From Candidatus Omnitrophota bacterium (GTDB lineage Bacteria > Omnitrophota > Gorgyraeia > Gygaellales > Profunditerraquicolaceae), in the NCBI GenBank assembly GCA_016938245.1, contig JAFGUY010000065.1, positions 1 through 18,993 of the forward strand: a stretch of DNA of 18,993 bases. Reading direction: 5' to 3'. The notes beneath the pieces are model-generated. The model did not search any database and was not told the DNA's origin. It was given only the letters and a program-made list of their open reading frames with translations. The translations under genes and the position numbers were made by a program. Below, in pieces: positions 13,405 through 18,993 of this stretch; position 1 is the first letter of the stretch; each line of letters begins with the position of its first letter.

Positions 13405-16173
13405 ATGGATAAACAATTTTCCAGATCTAACGCAATAGCGCTAGCCTGTTTAGCGCCATTATTTTTATGTACCTCATTTGCCTTCGCTTCTAATCAGGCT
13501 GTGGATTATCTTTGCGAACTGGGTAAGGTTTCTTATGCTCAAGGTAGGATAGATAATGCCCTTTCTGATTTTAACAAAGCCCTCTTAATTGACCCTGATA
13601 ATAAAATTGCCAAAGAGTATGTAAACTTAATCTTTAAGCAAAATAATGATTCAGTCGCAGAATTTAATGAATTAGTTTTAACTAATCCTTTAACTTTAGA
13701 AGAAGAACCTTTTCCCAGCATTACTAAACAAGAGGCGATGGAGCGCGAGATGGCGAAGCTTAAGGGTTACCAGCCTAACCCCGCTTATCTTTATGGTTAT
13801 CCTGATTTAATGCCGCACGAAGAAGAAACCGAAAGAGGGATTCGCGCCGGGCCGATAAAGATAACCGGGGATGCTCAGCTTAGTTTTGGCATTGCTTCGC
13901 CAGATGATTTTATCTGGAAAAGGGCTAATTATGATTTAAACGAAAAACATAAGAGCTGGCGCGTTACTTCTAATGACGGCTTTAACCGCAGGATGAATAC
14001 TTTTAATACCCGGGTTTATGATTCTTTAAGCGTAAATTTGGACACGGAGAATGAGAGTGGATTTAACTTCCATACCAATGTAACTGTTGATCCATGGAGC
14101 TTTAGGGGGAAGAGTGAGAAGGTAACAGTTACAAGCGGTGTGAATAATGCTGGAATACAGTTGTATTATTGGTCAAATACGGGGTATACGGTTACTAATA
14201 CGGCATATACTTCCAATAATGATACTTTCAGTCTTCCCGAAGTTAAGGTAAAAGATGGAAAGACGGATCCTTTCTCTGCTACAAGTTGGCGTGCAAGTAA
14301 TGTTTATAATATTCCGGGTATGAAAATAAACCGGCAATTCCAGCCGGTAAGAGAATTCTGGCTGGATTATGTAAATGACACAGTAAAATTCAGGGTTTTT
14401 CCTATAGCTTATCAGGATCAATCTTATTCTTCTAATGATCCATTAGGCATAACTAACCATGGAATCTGGTGGAAAGACAGTAAATGGTTAAGAAGGTATG
14501 TCCCGGGAAATGCGAGCTCTTCTGATTTTGTCAAAGGCCGCTGGGATGATTCGCTTTCGTTTATATCCAAAGACAGTACAGGAAAATACCTTACTTCTTT
14601 AAGAGGTTTTTCTTTGAGTTTTTATCCGCAAGAACAAACCTCATTTGATACTACTTTTGCTACACCGTTACACCTATGGCAGGACTACGGAGAGGTTGAC
14701 AACATTATCTCCGCCAGCCGCCTAAAGCATTTCTTTATGGATAATTTTATGCTCGGAGGCGCATTCACTTACAGGGGGGGTTTTAAGACTGATCCCCATA
14801 AACTGGATAGCCAGAATTTTGTAGGAGGTGTTGATTTAGGGTTTGAAGTAGTCGAAGGCTTTAAAGCACAGGCAGAGGTTTTAACTTCCAAGTCAGAGTA
14901 CGATAAGACTAATTCTGATTATAAGACCGAGAGCCGCGGGAACGCATACTACCTTTCTTTTGTTACCCGTTATCCTCAACAGAGTATTATGGATTTAAAG
15001 TACGGTTATGATGATATTAAGATAGGTAAAGATGAGGATTTTCTGTTAAAGAGCAAATTTTATCTCGTGCGCATGGATAAAGGGTTTGATTCCGCGCTTT
15101 CAGATTATCATAATACCCGGCAGGATACATTCTGGTCGCGCCACATTCATTTCCGCAGGCCGATGCAGTATTATTATAGCGGATTAGAAAAACCGGCGAA
15201 GAATTGGGATGAGCTTCTTTCTAGCCGCATTGGCGATGGGATTGACGCAGGAAGGAATACCTTAGGCTACCGTTTCGAGTTGTTTTTAGATGACAGTCTC
15301 TATAATTTATTTGATATACGTAATGTTCATAATGTAAACGGGAAGTTTATAGAAAATGTGGTGCGCGATGAGCTTTCAGTCAGGGTTACCGATAAATTAA
15401 CTGCTAAGGTATTAGGTATTTACCAGAAGCTGCCCAGGACTGTTGGCGGAATAGATCCTTATATTTATGACGGAAATACCGGAGATTTTTGGACTAATGC
15501 CGTAATTAAAGATGGGGAGAAGACAACGATAAAAACCGGGTCTTTCGGGTTAAATTATGATTTTTTTGACTGGTTGAGCATAAACGGTATTTATGAAAGG
15601 ACCAATGATTATTACCTGGCTTATGACGGGTTCCCTATCAATGTCTTAAAAAATGATACAACGTTAGGAGGTACGTATTATCAGAATGACCATCTTTACC
15701 GGAGGTTTAATCCGTTCCTTTATTCGCAGGGGAATTTTCCTCAGGCGCCATACAGCTTTTACAATATTTTTAAAACAGGTTTAAGAATTTCCCCTTTAGA
15801 CAATATGGAGATTTATCTTGATTATACCCGTAACGAATTTGAAGTTGCAAGCTTAAACTCCGATAACATGAATCACATAGGGCTGGAATTTACCTATATG
15901 CCCACACCTAAAATAGGGATGTTGTTTAAATATATATATTCACGCTGCCAGGATATTGACCGTTTAGTCGCAGGAGTTACAAAGCCGATAGGACACCATA
16001 ATTTCTACGCTGAATTCAGGTATCTGCCGACTAAAGATGATGAATTTATCATGCAGTACGGGGAGGGAAATGCAAGCGCCATAGGCAATATGACCTTAGA
16101 TCCTTATGGCGGAAGCATGCTTACCTTAGATACCGCGCATATTTTTCGCTTTTATTACCGCCGCAAATTTTAA
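13405..16173 (+). CDS. Exported protein with N-terminal TPR and predicted outer-membrane beta-barrel
   Basis: The 922-residue product starts with a Sec signal peptide (hydrophobic 10-27, likely cut after AFA at 28). A tetratricopeptide repeat follows at about 33-70 (LGKVSYAQGRIDNALSDFNKAL). After a linker, roughly 140-922 shows alternating aromatic and polar strands. The chain ends FRFYYRRKF, and a terminal phenylalanine is typical of outer-membrane barrels. I know no named family. TPR-plus-barrel layouts occur in exopolysaccharide export (BcsC-like), but that is only an analogy. An upstream TTG (13384) overlaps the promoter, so ATG 13405 is chosen. No ribosome-binding site precedes it. It converges on a phosphorylase-like gene. 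Confidence 0.8.
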   Translation: MDKQFSRSNAIALACLAPLFLCTSFAFASNQAVDYLCELGKVSYAQGRIDNALSDFNKALLIDPDNKIAKEYVNLIFKQNNDSVAEFNELVLTNPLTLEEEPFPSITKQEAMEREMAKLKGYQPNPAYLYGYPDLMPHEEETERGIRAGPIKITGDAQLSFGIASPDDFIWKRANYDLNEKHKSWRVTSNDGFNRRMNTFNTRVYDSLSVNLDTENESGFNFHTNVTVDPWSFRGKSEKVTVTSGVNNAGIQLYYWSNTGYTVTNTAYTSNNDTFSLPEVKVKDGKTDPFSATSWRASNVYNIPGMKINRQFQPVREFWLDYVNDTVKFRVFPIAYQDQSYSSNDPLGITNHGIWWKDSKWLRRYVPGNASSSDFVKGRWDDSLSFISKDSTGKYLTSLRGFSLSFYPQEQTSFDTTFATPLHLWQDYGEVDNIISASRLKHFFMDNFMLGGAFTYRGGFKTDPHKLDSQNFVGGVDLGFEVVEGFKAQAEVLTSKSEYDKTNSDYKTESRGNAYYLSFVTRYPQQSIMDLKYGYDDIKIGKDEDFLLKSKFYLVRMDKGFDSALSDYHNTRQDTFWSRHIHFRRPMQYYYSGLEKPAKNWDELLSSRIGDGIDAGRNTLGYRFELFLDDSLYNLFDIRNVHNVNGKFIENVVRDELSVRVTDKLTAKVLGIYQKLPRTVGGIDPYIYDGNTGDFWTNAVIKDGEKTTIKTGSFGLNYDFFDWLSINGIYERTNDYYLAYDGFPINVLKNDTTLGGTYYQNDHLYRRFNPFLYSQGNFPQAPYSFYNIFKTGLRISPLDNMEIYLDYTRNEFEVASLNSDNMNHIGLEFTYMPTPKIGMLFKYIYSRCQDIDRLVAGVTKPIGHHNFYAEFRYLPTKDDEFIMQYGEGNASAIGNMTLDPYGGSMLTLDTAHIFRFYYRRKF

Positions 16174-16176
16174 TGA

Positions 16177-16218
16177 GCACTTGGCTTATGGAACGACAGT
16201 GAACATAAGTCAACGTGC
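16177..16218. repeat. Imperfect palindrome after the barrel gene
   Basis: GCAC plus TTGGCTTATG (16177-16190) pairs with CATAAGTCAACGTGC (16204-16218) over about 14 base pairs with one bulge and one G-T pair. The loop is 13 bases. There is no T-run. It may be a dispersed palindromic repeat or part of a transcription end region. Confidence 0.5.
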
Positions 16219-16231
16219 GAATTAATCCCGA

Positions 16232-16284
16232 GCTTACGCAGAAAATTTTGGTGCAAAGCGCCAGAAATTTTCAAGTTCTTAAGC
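16232..16284. terminator. Stem-loop in the convergent spacer, possible bidirectional terminator
   Basis: GAAAATTT (16241-16248) pairs with AAATTTTC (16265-16272). Inside it TGGTGC pairs with GCGCCA on an AAA loop, and an outer GCTTA/TAAGC pair (16232-16236, 16280-16284) extends it. It lies between two convergent genes and has AAAATTTT in the stem, so either strand would carry some U bases. A classical trailing T-run is absent, so termination is inferred. Confidence 0.45.
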
Positions 16285-16305
16285 AAGGGATCTTTCTTTA
16301 TAAGG

Positions 16306-18993
16306 TTATTTTAGGTAGATATCGATTTGTTTGATTTTGCGAAGGCGTACTTTTTCTGCGTAGGGGGGCTTTAATGTATCCGAGGTTATTTCAACCGGTA
16401 AACCGTTAGTATCATCAAAGACTATTCTTGTTACTCTTGCCGAGTTTTTTCCGAACGTATTCTTTCTCTTAGGATTATAGTATGTAACATTAATTTTGCT
16501 TAAGAAATTAAAAGAATACCTGCCTTTTTTATCAAATAGCCATCCGCTTAATATAGGGTTAAAACGCAAGTTTAATTCCCCGTTGTTATCCAAAAAAAAT
16601 GGGTTTATCCCCACGTTAATTTTTATCCACATCTCAAGGAATTCCGCAGTTGAACCGGAGAGCCTTGCTACAAATCCGTTTCCGTGCAGCTTTTTATCCG
16701 CAAAGGCGCTGCTTACCAGAAAAGAGGAGTTTTCCAGAATGCTGCGTCCGTATTGTTTGGGGTCTTGAAAGGGTATAAGTACTCTTTTAAAATTTTCGTA
16801 AAATTCCTCGTGTAACCCTGTCTTTAAGAGTTCAAGCATATATTTATATTCCATATGTAGCCAGACTGACTCATTCTCTAGCCAACCGGGAGGAAAAATC
16901 CTGCATCTTCCAATTTCTTCAGGCATAGTTTTAAGCGCAGCAGTTATCTTATACATTTTTAGCTTCTTATCGAATAAACCGCTTTTAAGCACCCCTTTGT
17001 ATATAGCTTGGGCTTTGTTTTTATCTTTATTAAGGCGCAAAGCGTGCATTTGCGGCTCTAGGAATAAGGGTAAAGGTATTTGTTTAAAGGCAGTCGGTTT
17101 TATAAAATAATCTTTTAAAGGCTGGTATTCTGTAACTTCGTGCATAAAATATCCGTGATACAGCCGGGATTTCTTATCCCGGCCTTTAGATAACCCAAGT
17201 TCGATCTTTTTTATAATCAAATCAATTATTTCCAAAAGTTTAGACGAGGGTATTACCTGTTCGTTTCCTTTTACCCCAAGCTTAGTTTTATTGCGATATC
17301 CTTCTTTTAGGGAATGAGTTTTATCCCACCATCCATAATCATCCAGCGATTTCTTAAAGTATTCTTCGGTTAAAATAGCCAACTGTTCTAAATAATCGTA
17401 AATTTCTTCGGTAACGGATATTTTCTCTACCCCTGTTTTTTGAGCCGATTCTTTTATAAAAACAGCTAAACGCTTCAGCTCAAAGGTTTCGCATATTGAT
17501 GAGCCAAAAAGCGCAGGCAGGCCGTTTAAGGAATCAAACCAGTTTGGTTTATCTGATTCCATCTCTATCCCTACGCCAAAGGGGTCAAGAGAAGCATATT
17601 TGTTAGCTAAAAGGCACAATAACTTATTAATTAAGGTTGTGCGGTATATATCCCCGTAACCGTATTCTTTGCGCGCTATATGGGTAGATTCTTTTCTTTT
17701 ATGAATCAGTTCTTTCTTACCGACATCTAAGGTAATTGCATGCAATTGGCGGGGGATGCTATTGTGAAGCAGGTATTTTTCATTCCGGGGTTTAACTACC
17801 TCAGCATTATCAAAGAAGGTAAAATTATTATTTTCAAATAAAACCTTCTTTAATTTTTCCGGGTAAACAGCTAAATAACTGTCTATAAGATCCAAATTAT
17901 AATGCCAGTGGTCGCTCCAGAAGCCTTCAGCATGCTCTGCCTCGTTTGTTTTAAGGGAAGAAGAAAGGACAAGGCTTAAAAACTGGTCTTGCGGTGCATT
18001 CAGCTTAATCCGGTTATCTTCAATAAAATGGATTAATTCTCCGGGTGAGAATTTCTTGTCCAAAAAGGCAGAGAGTATTTTATTGATATCGCTTCCATTA
18101 CAGATATTTTTAAGCGAGGATTTTATTCTTTGTTCATCCCTGATTATAAATGCCGCTCCTTTTACTACCAGAGGGTTAAACCCGTCTAATTGGATAAGGT
18201 CAATTAGAGAGAAAATGTTTTCGTCTTTTACTTGCGGGTTAAACCAGATATCGCTTCTTCGGTTCTGGTTTAAGTCCCGGTAATTACCGTTACCCTGCGA
18301 GAGATAAGTAGGAGAGAGCTGGAATTTATTGTAATCGCGTTCAGGGTCACCGTGTTTACGGGAATAGATATAAAAAATCTCTCCCGAATCAAAAGTAAGC
18401 GGGTAACCGCCCCTTAAGATATTATCCATGTAGGTCTGTTGGGTATATAGATTAAATTCTTTTGATCCGGATCCGGTTTTAATATCCTCTAAAAGCGCGT
18501 TTATTACCTTAATATTCTCAACTCTTTTTAATTCCATGTATTCCGGCGAAACGATTCTTTCTAATGATGCATTAAGGGCTGTAAGGCTACGCATATACCC
18601 GCTTAAAACATAGAAGATTTTCTCTTCATTCTTCTTAAGCGTAAAACAGGAGTAAATAAAGGCAGAAGGGGTCTTGCTCCTTATTGTTTCTTTATAAGGA
18701 CGGGAGAATTTCTCGCCTAAGAATAAACGCGGGCAGGAGAAGTCAGTAACCGTGCCGAATATATTATCCGGGTCAATAATCGGCTTAATAAGCTTAACCT
18801 TTCTTTTTTCGCAGGAAAAACCTAAATAAAAGTTTCCCTCTTTGATGTGCACTACTTCCGGCCGGTCAGCAGGATCTACCGTAAGCCTGTAGAAAGGGGC
18901 TTTTCTTTCTAAATTTTCCGCGCTCATCCATGCCTCAATAGTACGGGACATCTTTTTAAGGCAGAAATTATTAGTCCCGTATGGCACAATCTG
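16306..18993 (-). CDS. Large GH94/cellobiose phosphorylase-like protein (5' partial)
   Basis: The minus-strand frame stays open to the window edge and ends at TAA (16308-16306), giving 895 visible residues. A beta-sandwich-like start is followed by a long helical part with TYMDNILRGGYPLTFDSGE, RKHGDPERDYN, LSQGNGNYRDLNQNRRSDI and IQLDGFNPLVVKG, then GFWSDHWHYNLDLID, YGRSILENSSF and FVARLSGSTAEFLEMW. Sandwich plus helical barrel with a GSTAEF tail recalls GH94 phosphorylases and related COG3459 proteins, which split or build beta-glucosides with phosphate. The motifs differ from classical cellobiose phosphorylase, so substrate and even activity are open. A GTG at 18987 is not accepted as the start, because the frame continues upstream. 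No signal peptide is visible in this part. Confidence 0.55.
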   Translation of the reverse strand, partial: QIVPYGTNNFCLKKMSRTIEAWMSAENLERKAPFYRLTVDPADRPEVVHIKEGNFYLGFSCEKRKVKLIKPIIDPDNIFGTVTDFSCPRLFLGEKFSRPYKETIRSKTPSAFIYSCFTLKKNEEKIFYVLSGYMRSLTALNASLERIVSPEYMELKRVENIKVINALLEDIKTGSGSKEFNLYTQQTYMDNILRGGYPLTFDSGEIFYIYSRKHGDPERDYNKFQLSPTYLSQGNGNYRDLNQNRRSDIWFNPQVKDENIFSLIDLIQLDGFNPLVVKGAAFIIRDEQRIKSSLKNICNGSDINKILSAFLDKKFSPGELIHFIEDNRIKLNAPQDQFLSLVLSSSLKTNEAEHAEGFWSDHWHYNLDLIDSYLAVYPEKLKKVLFENNNFTFFDNAEVVKPRNEKYLLHNSIPRQLHAITLDVGKKELIHKRKESTHIARKEYGYGDIYRTTLINKLLCLLANKYASLDPFGVGIEMESDKPNWFDSLNGLPALFGSSICETFELKRLAVFIKESAQKTGVEKISVTEEIYDYLEQLAILTEEYFKKSLDDYGWWDKTHSLKEGYRNKTKLGVKGNEQVIPSSKLLEIIDLIIKKIELGLSKGRDKKSRLYHGYFMHEVTEYQPLKDYFIKPTAFKQIPLPLFLEPQMHALRLNKDKNKAQAIYKGVLKSGLFDKKLKMYKITAALKTMPEEIGRCRIFPPGWLENESVWLHMEYKYMLELLKTGLHEEFYENFKRVLIPFQDPKQYGRSILENSSFLVSSAFADKKLHGNGFVARLSGSTAEFLEMWIKINVGINPFFLDNNGELNLRFNPILSGWLFDKKGRYSFNFLSKINVTYYNPKRKNTFGKNSARVTRIVFDDTNGLPVEITSDTLKPPYAEKVRLRKIKQIDIYLK

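Noticed and set aside
1..18993. CRISPR array, insertion sequence, prophage or toxin-antitoxin pair
   Set aside because: No regularly spaced direct repeats, transposase, integrase or paired small toxin-like genes were seen.

Overview
The window looks like a chromosomal housekeeping region of a Gram-negative, AT-leaning, probably uncultured bacterium. Gene order and protein style (C4 zinc-ribbon protein, RNase HI, rnpB, yebC, ruvC, ruvA, scpB, then an aromatic amino acid block, cmk, lepA, lepB, pgsA, plsY) suggest Candidatus Omnitrophota (OP3). This placement is from memory of such genomes, not from a search. An outer membrane is implied by a signal-peptide protein that ends in an aromatic, beta-barrel-like tail.

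Layout: (1) 1-182 is the last 60 codons of an HD-GYP-type protein. (2) 183-485 holds a promoter-like sequence, a palindrome and two tRNA genes (CAU anticodon, probably Ile2; Val-CAC with encoded CCA). (3) 509-12795 is one dense plus-strand run with short gaps or overlaps: zinc-ribbon protein, RNase HI, RNase P RNA, YebC, RuvC, RuvA, ScpB, then PheA (chorismate mutase-prephenate dehydratase-ACT), a HisC-type aminotransferase, DAHP synthase and TyrA, then Cmk, LepA, signal peptidase I, PgsA and PlsY. (4) 12796-13404 has a doubtful 63-codon ORF, a strong inverted repeat, a 109-residue unknown ORF and a near-consensus sigma-70 promoter. (5) 13405-16173 encodes an exported TPR plus beta-barrel-like protein, apparently from a leaderless mRNA. 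(6) 16174-16305 is a palindrome-rich convergent spacer. (7) 16306-18993, minus strand, is the 3' part of a large GH94/cellobiose-phosphorylase-like protein that runs off the window.

Functionally, the aromatic block covers shikimate pathway entry (DAHP synthase) and the branch to Phe and Tyr (PheA, TyrA, and a transaminase that could serve both), with visible feedback domains on DAHP synthase and PheA. RNA processing genes cluster at the front: two tRNAs, the RNase P RNA that matures tRNAs, and an RNase HI. The phospholipid genes pgsA and plsY close the run. The usual partners ruvB, scpA and aroA are not at their common positions.

Most of the window is ordinary. The parts most worth a second look are the gene/RNA overlaps (tRNA-Val with the zinc-ribbon ORF, RNase HI with rnpB), the TTCGAC-core palindrome that supplies the lepA stop codon and lepB ribosome-binding site, the tandem hairpins before DAHP synthase, the structured spacer after plsY, and the leaderless barrel gene facing the phosphorylase-like gene. 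I did not find a clear defence, mobile or biosynthetic system.
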